Source: Henckelia pumila
Lineage: Eukaryota; Streptophyta; Magnoliopsida; Lamiales; Gesneriaceae
Length of the DNA: 64,000 bases
NCBI RefSeq assembly: GCF_033568475.1
Contig: NC_133120.1
Span: 83,222,151-83,286,150, forward strand
Direction: 5' to 3'
The notes beneath the pieces are model-generated. The model was not told the DNA's origin, did no database searches, and saw only the letters and a program-made list of their open reading frames with translations. The position numbers and the translations under genes were made by a program. The first letter of the stretch is position 1, and each line of letters starts with the position of its first letter. Shown here piece after piece: positions 1 to 12,161 of the stretch.

Positions 1-106
1 AGGTTCGGGAAATGAAATTATGGATCAATGCTAGGATGGACAAAGTTAGTTCGGTAATGAAAGAAGGGAACAATGCTGGGTTTTTTAAAAAATCCTCAAA
101 CCCAAA
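1..106. repeat. End of a 1.84 kb tandem unit, cut by an LTR retrotransposon
   Basis: This stretch matches 9115-9225 and 10950-11065 closely (shared text such as 'atggacaaagttagttcgg'). It is the left flank of the LTR element that starts at 107. Joined to 7385 onward, it restores the same order seen at the next unit boundary, which shows that the retrotransposon inserted into one copy of the repeat. No coding content is seen. Confidence 0.8.
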
Positions 107-1501
107 TGTTGTGAAAAATCCTTGCAAGCGTACGAGTGTCAAGTTTTAATATAGTGATAAAATCATATATCGATCCCACAAGGAGTAAAATGAAAATATT
201 CAGTACTTGTAATTAAAATAGTCTAAACTTTATCTAGAAAATTAAAATCTCAGAATTTTGCAGAAAAATAAAATAATCAAAATATTTTTTGATAGCACGC
301 ACACAACTTGCAGATAAAATCAATCAGAGAAAAATGGTCTAGAGGTATAGATTTCACCTGGTTTCAACAAAAATCAATCCTAATTAATTTAGTTTCATGA
401 ATTCCAGTCAATTAATAGCCAAGAACACTTAAGTTTATTATTTTTCTCTCCCGAACAACAAATAATTTGTATCAACTACAATTCAATTCTAATATCCCTA
501 TTAAAAATTTATCGCAGTGATCTATCATAAAACAATGTTCTCTTTAAAAGCTCTGTTAAAATTATACACTCTTCCCAGCTGTATAAATAATTAACAGTGT
601 ATTTTTTAATGGTCCTATTCAAAATCTTCTCTCCCGAGTGCCAGATTTCAAATAAATATAACAAATCAATTATTGATCAGATAATTGAAAAGACAATCAA
701 TTCTAGAAAAAACAATTAATCTAGAAAAAACTCAATTCAATAAAATCAAAAATTCATGAAAGCGTCTACACCAGGTTCCATCCGACCTCTAGACTCTAAA
801 AAATTAGTTCATAATAAAATTCTGAATAAACCAAAACATGTTAAAAAATCCAAACATATTCAGAATAAAATAAATAAAAGATAAAGGAAACAAATCTGTC
901 GATGCGATGCCGTTTCCGGACTCTCGATCTCCGTCTTTGTTCTTCAGATTAAGCACAGAAATCTCTCCAGAATAATCCCACACGATCGACTCTCAACTCT
1001 CTGATATCTTGTGTGTGGCGGCTCCTTCAATTTGACGTTCAAGAACCCCTTTTATATTCCATGAAAAAGCCCACTCAAAAGCCCATAAAATACTTGTCCG
1101 AAATAATTAAAACTCTAAATTCAGAAATCTCTGCGGGGCGGGCGCTCAATAGACAGGCGCGGGCGCGCTTCAAGTTCGAATCAATTTCTCACGTCTTCAC
1201 AAGGAGTTAGCGCGTTTGCTCTAGTTTAAGCGCTAACAAGAAAGCGCAAAAAATTCTTCAGCCCAATAAGAAAAAGCCCATTAACCTTATCTTGTCTGAT
1301 CGTTTCTTTTTTCTTCTTATCTTCCCTTTTATTTCTTTTCTCTTTATTTTATTTTATTTTCTTCTTTTTCCTCTCTTTTCCACATAAAATCAATAATTTC
1401 CTACACTCACAATAACAACAAAACACCACATAAATCTGCTCAAAACAAACAATTAACAATTAAAATCATATATAAATTAAGTGTATAAAATACACTTATC
1501 A
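107..1501 (-). repeat. LTR (3' LTR in element orientation)
   Basis: It is a 1395-bp copy of the repeat at 5986-7379, with TG/CA termini. In minus orientation it starts TGATAAGTGTATTTTATACA and ends GGATTTTTCACAACA. The 65-codon ORF in it (1013-1210) is repeated in the other LTR and is not a gene. Confidence 0.85.
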
Positions 1502-3301
1502 AATACTCTCAAACTTAGACTTTTGCTAGTTTCGAGCAAAACTATTCTAAACAAAGAAAGTCCAAAAACTACTACTGCAACAACCAACAAGAATAGTCAA
1601 GAAATATTATAGAGCAATGACCTCGGCAATGATTTCAAAAATCAAATCCAATCCCATCCAACCTACTAACACTTGAAAGTTTCAGCCAGAACAAAATAAC
1701 CGCATAAACTCACAATCTCCGCAACTCAAGTTCAAAACACTCTTATCCAAGTTCAATTCAAACATTCATAGATCATGAGGACTTTTCAAGGTAGAATAGG
1801 ATCAAATATAGAATATCAAAAACACTCAAAATTAGGTAAATGTCAAGAATAATAGTGTGTGCGTGTTTCAATCAAAATTCATAATCATTAAAAGCATCAA
1901 TCAACAGTCCATATGCAAAATTCTCGCAACTCTTCTCCACTAGTATATTGGGCAACTGAGACTCGATCAATAGGACTTAATAAGCTTATAATGTAAGGTC
2001 TGGCTCATGGCTACAAACGAAGGATAAGATTTCAAAATAAGGAGTAATTTATATTCATGATCAATCTAACTTCAACTCCTTTTGTTTCACAATTCACAAT
2101 TTCTTCACTTCATTGATTTTTCAACTTTTTCACAACTCTATTCTCATCATTTTCTTCCATAATTTTTTCAACACATATTTTTTCTTTCAACTCTTTTTTT
2201 CTTCTACAACCTCTTTTCATCTTTTCAATTCATCCACCACACCATTTTATTTTCACAAATATCAACTAGGAGCATATAACAGTTTAGTCACACGTTTACA
2301 CGCATGCCATTCGATTTTTAATAAAGCTCAAACAAGGTACTAGGGATAACATATAAATAATAGGTAGCTTGAAAGGCTCAAACGAATTCAAAAAAATCGC
2401 CTAAATCATTCCTAATCTCAGTTTTGCCCGTATTTCGCCTCGAAGAGTGTCCGAACTAGTTCTAGACAAGTCTCAATCCACAATTAAATCATAAAAATTT
2501 CAATCAGTGCATAATAAATAATCATCAGCAGTAAACGATGATTTTCAACAAATTTCAGAATTTTCGTATCTCAAAGTACTAATATACGTATAAGCTCAAA
2601 TAGGCAACTAAGGATAAATTTATTCAATAAAATTCAGGCCCAAAAATTCAAACAATGCCTCAATCATTCCTATGTATGTATGTCTCAAAAATCAGATTCA
2701 AGTATTAATCACAGAGTATATAGAAAATTGTTCATTCAATTGGTTCCATTTTCTCAAAAATATTTGTCAGATAGGTGGACAATCATGGATTTCAGTTATA
2801 GCACAACAAAAAAATTTCATCAGCCATGCATCCATTTCTTTCTTGACTTCTTTTAAATTCAACTCAACTCAACTCAACTCAGCTCAAACAAAAATTTTAT
2901 CTATTAAGCACAATAACACTAATCAACTAAATCATTGCACAAAATGATTCATCCCCCAAACTTAATATAATCATTGTTCCTAATGATTAAAAATCAATAA
3001 AAGAACAAGGGACTCATACCTTCGACACCGAGCATCAGTACTCGACGTTATCAACTTCATCTCCATATTCATGGAAAATAATTTCGCAGCCGCAATGCCA
3101 AGGTTAAATTGTTGAGTAGCACCACATGAACATCCAAATGATCCTGAAAAATAATACATGCACACCATAACACACAAAAGTAAAATCATAGCAAGCAAGA
3201 TAGTAAGAAAAAGCATAGCAGGCTGCTTGAAGTGCACTATTGCATGGTGTAGCACTATAGGGATGCGCAATAGCGCAACAGGGCATGCTAATGGAGATGT
3301 G

Positions 3302-4868
3302 TGTAGTAGCCCGTATCCAAAACTAACGATTAATGAGTAATTAATCGTATATTCATGTTGAGATTAATTAAAACATGATTAAGGAAATTTCAAATGAATT
3401 AACGGAGTCCAGAAATGGATCCAGGACACTAAAAAATGGTGGATATGGTTCGGCAGGTTCGGACGATCCGAACATGGACGGAGCCAGGTTTCGGAGGCTC
3501 TGAAGACTTCGGACGGTCCAAAGTGGGTTCGGACGATCCGAACTCATGCGGCCAGCTGTCCCAAAATAATACGTCATTGGTGACGTCATCCGGGAGATGT
3601 TCGAACGATCCGAAGAGCCAGTTCGGACGACCCGAACAGTGTATTGGACAGGTGTATGGTTGCATGCGATTGGTTGGACGCGTGGCGGAGATCGGACGAT
3701 CCGATGAGACGATCGGACGGCCCGAAGCAGTTCGGACGATCCGAAGTCAGGATCGAACGATCCGAACATGCTCTATAAATATGAGGTCCGAGCTCCTCAT
3801 TTGGTGCGAATTCCGAGTTCCTCTTCTTTGTCCACGTGGCTCTATTTTAGTGCTTTGGGTATTCTTATTTTAGAGTTGAAGTAGGGAACATATTTTTGTA
3901 TAGTCAGACAGTGTCTGACACAGTAACAGAGCAGTGCTCATGTAGCGGAATAGTGCTCGAGGCTGTGGAGCTGCAGCAGGGGTGTGCCCCTAGTTGCAGG
4001 ATAGTCGCCATCAGTGGGCTGACGACGGACGCAGGTATAACTATGGTCTCCTTAAAGTATTTAGGAGTATGCAATAGCTTAGTTAAGGCTTTTAGAGCTT
4101 ATTGAATGATGCATGGGTATTTGCATTGTAGACTTGATGATAGGCTTGGAACCTAGAGTGGGACTACTAGGACTGCCTTAGAAAGGTACGTAAGTACTGA
4201 CTGAGATTGCCAGCAGATATGCATGCTTATATGTTGCATTTATGTGTTTGCATGTTATTATTGTTATGCGGCATGTGCATATCATCTTGTGCCTGTACAT
4301 CTGTATATCTTTTGAGATAAGCCAGTTAGGGTTGCTCAGCCCTGTTAGGACATTTGATATTGAGTACCCTTAGGTACTGATATCTAGAGGACTTCGTGGT
4401 CCGCGTCCGGGATTCGGGAATGAGTGGTCGCACACAGTGGTTAGCTACCCCGATGTGACGAGCTTATATCCCAGGCGCCAGTTTGAGCAGTTCGTATACA
4501 GTTATCCCAGATAGGGATACCCTGTCATTTGCATGCATCATATTTGTATGTTTATCCGTGCTTTCGTATTGAGCTTAGAGCTCACGTCCAGTATTTTCTG
4601 TGTATCTGGGTACCCTATTCGATGGGGTAGGTGTAGGTGCAGGATTGAGCACCAGGAGCCTGGAGGAGCCAGCGACCTTGAAGACAGCAGTATTTAGCTG
4701 TAGGTTTTTATCTAAGTAATTCGATTGGGTTGTATAAATTGAGTTTGTTAGCCGGTTGTATTCTGCCGGTCTGCTTATATTTAAGTCTTCCGCAGCAATT
4801 TTATTTAATGCATGCTTAATTATGCTCTTAACTCTGATTAGGTAGTGGATTCGGGTCGGGACGCTACA
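3302..4868 (+). mobile_element. Nested solo LTR, Ty3/gypsy (Tekay/Del-like)
   Basis: The segment begins TGTAGTAGCCC and ends GGGACGCTACA, so its ends form the inverted pair TGTAG/CTACA. Both flanks read tgtg (3298-3301 and 4869-4872); counting the last A of the LTR, a 5-bp atgtg is shared. Removing the segment joins two GCGC-rich flanks that look continuous. A TATA-like 'tataaata' near 3773 supports plus orientation. A cluster of near-palindromes with the core CGGACGATCCG and paired 'tgacgtca' motifs recall LTRs of Tekay-type chromoviruses, but that family name comes from memory. No internal retrotransposon domain is present. Confidence 0.7.
3458..3770. repeat. Cluster of TTCGGACGATCCGAA near-palindromes
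   Basis: Perfect or near-perfect copies of the 15-bp palindrome TTCGGACGATCCGAA occur irregularly (for example 3458-3472 and 3528-3542), with variants that start ATCGG or end CCGAT. They lie in the presumed promoter half of the solo LTR, upstream of the TATA-like motif. They create several overlapping open frames on both strands (3368-3873), which I regard as composition artefacts. Confidence 0.75.
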
Positions 4869-4872
4869 TGTG

Positions 4873-5560
4873 GCTGGGAGCATTTGCGCAAGAAAGGAGC
4901 GCTATTTGGAAATTGTTAGCGCAAGATTTTGGCGCTGCAGAAGAGGGCAATCGCGCAAGGTTTCCGCGCAGGTGGAACGCTCATTTGCGCATGAAAGGAA
5001 GAGCTTGGCTGCGCGTTTGCTCTCCAAGAAGCGCATATGGTGATTGTTTGCGCAAGGAGGAGATGCCTGATAAGCTGGTCTGCGCATGGAGGTAGCTTAG
5101 ATGGATTGCGAGTTTGCTCAAGATTCAGTGCTGTTGAGAAATCGTTTGCACAAGGGTGAGCGCAATCGCGCTTGATCATGCAGCAGCTTGGAGTTTATTT
5201 GCGCTAGATGTTGCGCAGATTAGTAGCGCTAATGAGGAAGGAGGATGCGCTGATTGCGCTATTGAAGCGCTGATGGTAGCTGTTGTTGGCGCTGAATGAT
5301 GCGCAGATGGGGAAGTGAGACGCGCGATTGCGCTTTGTGCTGCACGGTTGGAGACTTGGTTTGCGCAATGTTTTGTGCAGAAGGGAAGCGCGATTGCGCT
5401 AAATGAAGCGCAGATGGTTAAGCTTCATGCGTTGAGGAGGCGCGGACTCTCAAGAGAAGTGGCGCGGGCGCGCCTTTTCTTCGCATAAAAATGCCAATTT
5501 TGTTCCAGGAGCTGCGTGGGCGCTCAGATTAATGAGGCGGGCGCGCCTTCAGCTCGAAAT
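4873..5560. repeat. GCGC-rich degenerate repeat block
   Basis: The tetramers gcgc, gcgca and gcgct recur every 10-30 bases in a window that is otherwise unique, for example 'tttgcgcaag', 'agcgctaatgag' and 'gcgcgattgcgct'. The block continues the shorter GCGC region to the left of the nested solo LTR (3265-3285). It lies inside the coding-less LTR element. Several ORFs of 60-87 codons here are low complexity and not convincing genes. Confidence 0.7.
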
Positions 5561-5960
5561 TGAGATTTCTGGAGCATGAAAATTTTTTAAAATTAACCAA
5601 AATTAAGCTCAAAAATTGAGAATAAAATACTTAAAAAAAATAAATAACAAAAATTAAATAGACTGAAAAATAAAAGCAAATAAAATAAAATAAAATAAAA
5701 TGCTTGGGTTGCCTCCCAAGTAGCGCTTGGTTTAAAGTCTTCAGCCCGACTTTCACCGGTATTAGATCTTCTCTTTCTCTTTTACTCGCCAAATAAATTC
5801 CACGATCCGCCTTTTAAATTTTGCTTTCTTGTTCTTCGTGGCATAAACTGCAATTAAAATTAGATGAAATTAATTAGTAACTTAAAATAAAATAAAATAA
5901 AAACTCTAAATTAAAATCTAGACTAATTGGTAACAAGACTAAAAAATTAATCAAAATTTA

Positions 5961-5980
5961 CTCCCCGGCAACGACGCCAA
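5961..5980 (-). other. Primer-binding site of the 107-7379 element
   Basis: On the minus strand the sequence just inside the right LTR reads TTGGCGTCGTTGCCGGGGAG. Plant Athila/Tat-type elements commonly carry a near-identical TGGCGCCGTTGCCGGGGA site thought to pair with a tRNA-Asp 3' end. One substitution (GTC for GCC) is visible. Confidence 0.7.
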
Positions 5981-5985
5981 AAACT

Positions 5986-7379
5986 TGTTGTGAAAAATCC
6001 TCGCAAGCATACGAGTGTCAAGTTTTAATATAGTGATAAAATCAAATATCGATCCCACAGGGAGTAAAGTGAAAATATTCAGTACTTGTAATTAAAATAG
6101 TCTAAACTTTATTTAAAAAATTAAAATTTCAGAATTTTGCAGAAAAATAAAATAATCAAGATATTTTTTGATAGCACGCACACAACTTTCAGATAAAATC
6201 AATCAGAGAAAAATGGTCTAGAGGTATAGATTTCACCTGGTTTCAACAAAAATCAATCCTAATTAATTTACTTTCATGAATTTCAGTCAATTAATAGCCA
6301 AGAACACTTAAGTTTATTATTTCCCTCTCCCGAGCAACAAATAATTTGTATCAACTACAATTCAATTCCAATATCCCTATTAAAAATTTATCGCGTGATC
6401 TATCACAAAACAATGTTCTCTTTAAAAGCTCTGTTAAAATTATACACTCTCCCGAGCTGTATAAATAATTAACAGTGTATTTTCTAATGGTCTTATTCAA
6501 AATCTCCTATCCCGAGTGCCAGATTTCAAATAAATATAACAAATCAATTATTGATCAGATAATTGAAAAGACAATCAATTCTAGAAAAAACAATTAATCT
6601 AGAAGAAACTCAATTCAATAAAATCAAAAATTCATGAAAGTGTCTACACCAGGTTCCATCCGACCTCTAGACTCTAAAAAATTAGTTCATAATAAAATTC
6701 TGAATAAACCAAAACATGCTAAAAAATCCAAACATATTTAGAATAAAATAAATAAAAGATAAAGAAAACAAATCCGTCGATGCGATGCCGTGTCCGGACT
6801 CTCGATCTCCGTCTTTGTTCTTCAGATTAAGCACAGAAATCTCTCCAGAATAATCCCACACGATCGACTCTCAACTCTCTAATATCTTTTGTGTGGCGGC
6901 TCCTTCAATTTGACGTTCAAGAACCCCTTTTATATTCCATGAAAAGGCCCACTCAAAAGCCCATAAAATACTTGTCCGAAATAATTAAAACTCTAAATTC
7001 AGAAATCTCTGCGGGGCGGGCGCTCAATAGACAGGCGCGGGCGCGCTTCAAGTTCGAATCAATTTCTCACGTCTTCACAAGGAGTTAGCGCGTTTGCTCT
7101 AGTTTAAACGCTAACAAGAAAGCGCAAACAATTCTTCAGCCCAATAAGAAAAAGCCCATTAACCTTATCTTGTCTGATCGTTTCTTTCTTCTTCTTCTCT
7201 TCCCCTTTATTTCTTTTCTCTTTATTTTATTTTATTTTCTTCTTGTTCCTCTCTTTTTCACATAAATTCAATAATTTTCTACACTCACAATAACAACAAA
7301 ACACCACATAAATCTGCTCGAAACAAACAATTAACAATTAAAATCATATATAAATTAAGTGTATAAAATACACTTATCA
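5986..7379 (-). repeat. LTR (5' LTR in element orientation)
   Basis: It is a 1394-bp direct repeat of 107-1501 with TG/CA ends, flanked on the right by the target duplication CCAAA (7380-7384). Confidence 0.85.
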
Positions 7380-7384
7380 CCAAA

Positions 7385-9234
7385 CTCAATAACATTCCCC
7401 CAACTACAATAATAATGATATTTACATTCATAATCTGAGAAATAAAAGGAAATACGTTAATATTAATGTTTTTAATCGTAAAAATAATAAATAATAAATT
7501 TTTAGTACTAAAAATTTATATAATTCAAAAAAGATGTTATAATTTTATAAAGTTTTATTATTAATATAAATTAAATATAAAAAATATAAATTCGAATGCA
7601 AAGACAAATAAAAAATTTAATATATAAATATAGATAGACATTATTAATGGCATATGTGGTGCATTTTTAGTTGGGGTTGCTTTTTTCGGTCTGAGAAATA
7701 AGGTTCTTTTTTAAATAATAAACTGAAAAGTATGGTTCTTCTTGACTGAAAGTGCTTGATTTTTTTCAGTTGTCTAAAAATTGTATGCATACACATTTGC
7801 ATCATCTTAGGAGTGCTTGCATGCACGTGTCTGGAGATGGTGATTCAGATTAATTTTCTTCGTTATTGAGGCTTTATGGCTTTATTAATTTTTGGTTATT
7901 TGCAATTGATAGTTGTGCACACACTCTTGCATGTCCTCCATGTTCATTGTAGTGTAAATAAAATATTTCCAAATGTTATTACCATATGCTGTCTAGACAA
8001 GAGCGTTGCGGTGACAGTATCGGGGGGAATTACATTTGCAACCACTGCATTTTTCGTCGATGAGGTGCTACTTTCGGCAAACCTCAGGGATCAATCGAGC
8101 AAGTAATAGGGATATGCTCGACACCTCCAAGAAAGAAACAATGTTATGTTTTTCTGACGGGTTAATTAAGTTGTTTCAAGATACTGCATTAACCTTTTCC
8201 TGAATGCTTATGAGTTTGGACCTTTTTTATGTTGTAAAATTACTCGAGTAGCCTCTACTTTCATTATATGATATATTCAAGTGAGCGATTGGAGCTGTTA
8301 ATGATGATTGGAGATGTTAATGATGCAACAACTATAACTTAAAATTTAGACACAAATGCGTCGGTCACTTTTTTGTGGTTTTTAATAATTTTTTTGAGAA
8401 AACGATAATTAATGATAGGGATTTAACATTTTTATTTCAAAAGCACATGATTAAGCATATTTGCAATTGAGTATATTGAGGGGAGATATAATGAAACTTC
8501 AAAATTTGTAAATCGAAATCGAGCGGTTTCTCTAATTCACATATACATAACACACTTTAATATCAGTATTTTCGACAATTATCCAATTTACTTCTTTTCA
8601 TATCATCTAAAGTTGATGGCGGGAAATCGGAAGCAAGTGCACGATAAAAAAAATAATGAGATACTCATAATAAAATTCACAATTTTCACGCTTGACTTGA
8701 CAATTTTAGCTATGGTTGCATCCTTCAACATGTTCCATCTGATTTTCGCTGTTGTGGTCATCTCCTTCAACTTGTTACTTTCTGTCGCCACCCCAATTTC
8801 CTTAGATTCAATCAGATGAATTCGGCCTTAAACGTATTTATGACAATGAGGCGTGGCGATGACGATTTTGCTTTCCCCATCCCCGTCCCCATCCCCAACC
8901 CCAAATTAAATACCCACTCATATCTGGTCTATTTTTAAAAAAAATAAAATAATTGAGCTTGTAAAGGAGGTTCAAGAAATTAAAAAAAGGATCAATACTA
9001 GGTCGGACAAGATCTTAAAAGCGAATGAACTAAATTGTAGGTAATTACAATAACTATTTATTACATTGCAATTCAAACATTTAAGCTTTTAACAATATTT
9101 TTTTTATTTGTGAAGGAGGTTTGGGAAATGAAAGTATGGATCAATGCTAGGATGGACAAAGTTAGTTCGGTAACGAAAGAAGGGATCAATGCTGGGTTTT
9201 TAAAGAAATCCCCAAACCCAAACCTAATGACACT
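7385..9234. repeat. 1.84 kb tandem unit A
   Basis: The unit is collinear with 9235-11073 at a period of about 1838 bp; 'aactacaataataatgat' at 7402 recurs at 9240. It is AT-rich and non-coding except for an exon-like segment at 7997-8102. It also holds a C-rich motif (ccccatccccgtcccc) near 8876 that recurs near 10713. With 1-106 it forms one unit interrupted by the LTR element. Confidence 0.85.
7997..8102 (+). pseudogene. Exon-like segment, copy A (unrecognised family)
   Basis: A 106-bp segment sits between an acceptor-like 'gtctag' and a donor-like 'gtaata'. It translates to a hydrophobic stretch with SGGITFATTAFFVDEVLL as its core. A diverged copy at 11635-11743 keeps the same frame and the pattern GGI-FA-F-DEV-LP-LR-QSGK, which suggests descent from a real coding exon. 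I do not recognise the protein. No neighbouring exons could be assembled, so I treat it as a gene relic. Confidence 0.4.
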
Positions 9235-11073
9235 CCCCCAACTACAATAATAATGATAGTTACATCCATAATTTGAGAAATAAGAGGAAATACGTTAATA
9301 TTAATGTTTTTAATCGTAAAAATAGTAAATAATAAATTTTTAGTACTAAAAATTTATATAATTCAAAAAAGATGTTATAATTTTATAAAGTTTTATTATT
9401 AATATAAATTAAATATAAAAAATATAAATTCGAATACAAAGACAAATAAAAAATTTAATATATAAATATAGAGAAACATTATTAATGGCATAGGTGGTGC
9501 ATTTGTAGTTGGGGATGCTTTTTTCGGTCTGAGAAATAAGGTTCTTTTTTTTAAAAATAAACTGAGAAGTATGGTTCTGCTTGACTGAAGGTGCATGATT
9601 TTTTTCAGTTGTCTAAAAATTGTATGCATCCCCATTTGCATCATCTTAGGAGTGCTTACATGCACGTGTATAAAGATGGTGATTCAGATTAATTCTCTTC
9701 GTTATTGAAGCTTTATGGCTTTATTAATTTTTGGTTATTTGTAATTGGTAGTTGTGCACACACTCTTGCATGTCCTCCATGTTCATTGTAGTGTAAATGA
9801 AAGCTTTCCAAATGTTATTACCATATGATGTCTAGACAGGAGCGTTGCGGTGGCAGTATCGGGGGAATTACATTTGCAACCACAGCATTTTTCGTCGATG
9901 AGGTGCTACTTCCGGCAAATCTCAGGGATCAATCGGGCAAGTAATAGAAATATGTTCGAAACCTCCAAGAAAGAAACAATGTTATGTTTTTCTGATGGGT
10001 TATTTTAGTTGTTTCAAGATAATGCATTAACCTTTTCCTGAATGCTTATGAGTTTGGATCTTTTTTATGTTGTGAAATTACTCGAGTAGCCTCTACCTTC
10101 ATTATATGCTATATTCAAGTGAGCGATTGGAGTTGTTAATGATGATTGGAGCTGTTACTGATGCAAAAAATAATTTAAAATTTGAACACAAATACGTCTG
10201 TTATTTTTTTGTGATTTTTAATAATTTCTTTGAGGAAACGATAAATAATGATATGAATTTAACATTTTTATTTCAAAAGCCATTGATTAAGCATATTTGC
10301 AATTGAGTATATTGAGGGAAAGATGTAATGAAACTTCAAAACTTGTAAATAGAAATCGAGCGGTTTCTCTAATTCACATATACATAACACACTTTAATAT
10401 CAGTATTTTCGACAATTATCCAGTTTATTTCTTTTTATCTCGTCTAAAGTTGATGGCGGGAACTCGGAATCAAGTGCACGATAAAAAAAATAATGGATAC
10501 TCATAATAAAATTCACAATTGTCATGCTTGACTTGAAAATTTTAGCTATGGTTGCATCCTTCATCATGTTCCATCTGGTTTTCGTTGTTGTGGTCCCCTC
10601 ATTCAACTTATTACTTACTGTCGCCATACCAATTTCCTTAGATTCAATCAGATGAATTCGGCCTTAAACGTATGGATGACAATGAGGCGTGGCGATGACG
10701 ATTTTTTCTTCCCCATCCCCGTCCCCATCCCCAAACCCAAATTAAATACCCACTCATATCTGGTCTATTTTTAAATGAAAATAAAATAACCGAGCTTGCA
10801 AAGGAGGTTGAAGAAATTAAAAAAAAGGATCAATACTAGGTCGGACAAGATCTTAAAAGCGAATGAACTAAATTGTAGGTAATTACAGTAACTATTTCTT
10901 ACATTGTAATTCAAACATTTAAGCTTTTAACAATATTTTTTTATTTGTGAAGGAGGTTCGGGAAATGAAAGTATGGATCAATGCTGGGATGGACAAAGTT
11001 AGTTCGGTAATGAAAGAAGGGATCAATGTTGGGTTTTTAAAAAAATCCCCAAATCCAAACACAGTAGCACTCC
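9235..11073. repeat. 1.84 kb tandem unit B
   Basis: This is the second full copy of the unit at 7385-9234, with scattered substitutions and small indels. It ends in a C-rich tract at 11060-11090, where similarity to unit A stops. The unit boundary falls in the C-rich sequence, which suggests duplication by unequal exchange there. Confidence 0.85.
9836..9940 (+). pseudogene. Exon-like segment, copy B (1-bp deletion)
   Basis: It corresponds to 7997-8102 with matching acceptor-like and donor-like flanks. One G is missing from the run before GAATTACATT, which breaks the frame kept by copies A and C. Confidence 0.4.
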
Positions 11074-11144
11074 CCCCAACCCATCCCCCCGGTTTCGGGT
11101 TTCCCCGAGGTTACCAAAACGAGCGAGAAAAATTGTCATCCCTA
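10671..11144. repeat. TIR-bounded C/G-rich repeat (possible non-autonomous DNA transposon)
   Basis: The left end reads TATGGATGACAAT and the right end ends ATTGTCATCCCTA, an inverted pair with one mismatch. Subterminal regions are rich in ccccatcccc and ccccggtttcggg. No clear target duplication is visible. The left end also occurs in unit A (near 8835), where a T-for-G change weakens it. Confidence 0.4.
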
Positions 11145-11634
11145 ATTAGATGTGGATTTAGGGTTGGAACAGTGAGAGAAATGAGAACAATGGCAAGATT
11201 AGATGTTGTTAAAAGCCCAAGGGCCTTGATCCAGAAAAAAAAACTCAAGGGCTCCATAATAATTGGTTTATATAGGTTTAACCAATTTTTAAAATCCAAA
11301 ACCAAAACGATTATATAGAACAAACCTAATTTTTTTTAAAATAAAACCCTGAACTATCGATTAAACCTAACAAAATTTTCGATTTAATTTAGTCTGATTG
11401 ATTATTTCAGTTAAACAGATATTTTCTCATCCATAAAACGAAAATGATTTTCTAGTCAATACCATAAATATTTACGGTTAAAATTTGTCCAAGAATAAAA
11501 AATTGTGAAATAATTTCAGGCAATAATAGAACGGAAGTAATCAGGAGATATGAATAACTAAAGAATGTTTTGGGTAAATAAATTTATTAATTTACATAAA
11601 ATATGGATGAATAATATTTAACTATGTTGTGTAG

Positions 11635-11743
11635 ACAGGAGCATTTCAAAGGAAATAACTGGAGGAATTTCATTTGCAGTCGTGACTATTTTTTTCTTCG
11701 ATGAGGTAATACTTCCGACGAAGCTCAGAAGTCAATCGGGCAA
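11635..11743 (+). pseudogene. Exon-like segment, copy C (diverged, frame intact)
   Basis: This 109-bp segment follows 'gtgtag' and precedes 'gtatta'. It is clearly related to copies A and B but much more diverged, with a net 3-bp length change that preserves the frame. The conserved residues include SGGI/TGGI, DEV, LR and QSGK. It lies just downstream of the tandem units; the rest of 11145-12161 is AT-rich with no gene. Confidence 0.4.
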
Positions 11744-12161
11744 GTATTAATGATATATGCACATCCAATAAAAACATGATGTTAACTATTTTTGATGTGA
11801 GAAATAATTTGTTTCAAGACTCGACATTTAATTCCTTTCTGACTTCTTATGTTTTTCGATTTTTTTAGCACGGTATGTAACATCAAATGTAACATAAGAT
11901 TTCGTGCGTGTTCAGCGGGCCTAAACCTTTGTATCTTGAGTTTGAATAAAATCGGACTTAAATCAATTAATAAAATTCGACTTTATGCATGCATCATAAA
12001 TTTAACTGATAAACTTGGGCCCATTTTTCGATTTACATTGCAACAAATATATTGACCATAAATAATAATTATTTACAATTTCATACTCAATTAATATATA
12101 TACCAAACATCATATCATTAATTAATTACAATACATGAATTATCTTATGTACCAAACATTA

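Larger units (their letters stand above)
107..7379 (-). mobile_element. Non-autonomous LTR retrotransposon, coding-less, with nested solo LTR
   Basis: Two long direct repeats (107-1501 and 5986-7379) begin TG and end CA and are flanked by a 5-bp target-site duplication CCAAA (102-106 and 7380-7384). A primer-binding site next to the right LTR reads on the minus strand (5961-5980), so transcription runs right to left. The roughly 4.5 kb interior has no gag or pol reading frame; the few ORFs of 60-145 codons there match nothing I recognise. It contains a nested solo LTR (3302-4868), a GCGC-rich block (4873-5560) and AT-rich spacer with pyrimidine tracts (1300-1390, 2100-2240) and a short CAACT microsatellite near 2860. 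The PBS type and the 'gggaggcaaccc' motif next to it (minus strand, about 5708-5720) recall Athila/Tat-type Ty3/gypsy elements; that assignment is inference. The LTRs differ at several percent of positions, so it is not a very recent insertion. Confidence 0.85.

Noticed and set aside
3368-3873. Overlapping ORFs of 78-145 codons on both strands
   Set aside because: They come from the TTCGGACGATCCGAA palindrome cluster in a solo LTR; the translations are repetitive (SDDPN, RTIRT) and match no family.
10947-11318. 123-codon ORF
   Set aside because: It spans a repeat-unit boundary and a C-rich tract; the same text occurs without the frame at 1-106 and 9115-9230.
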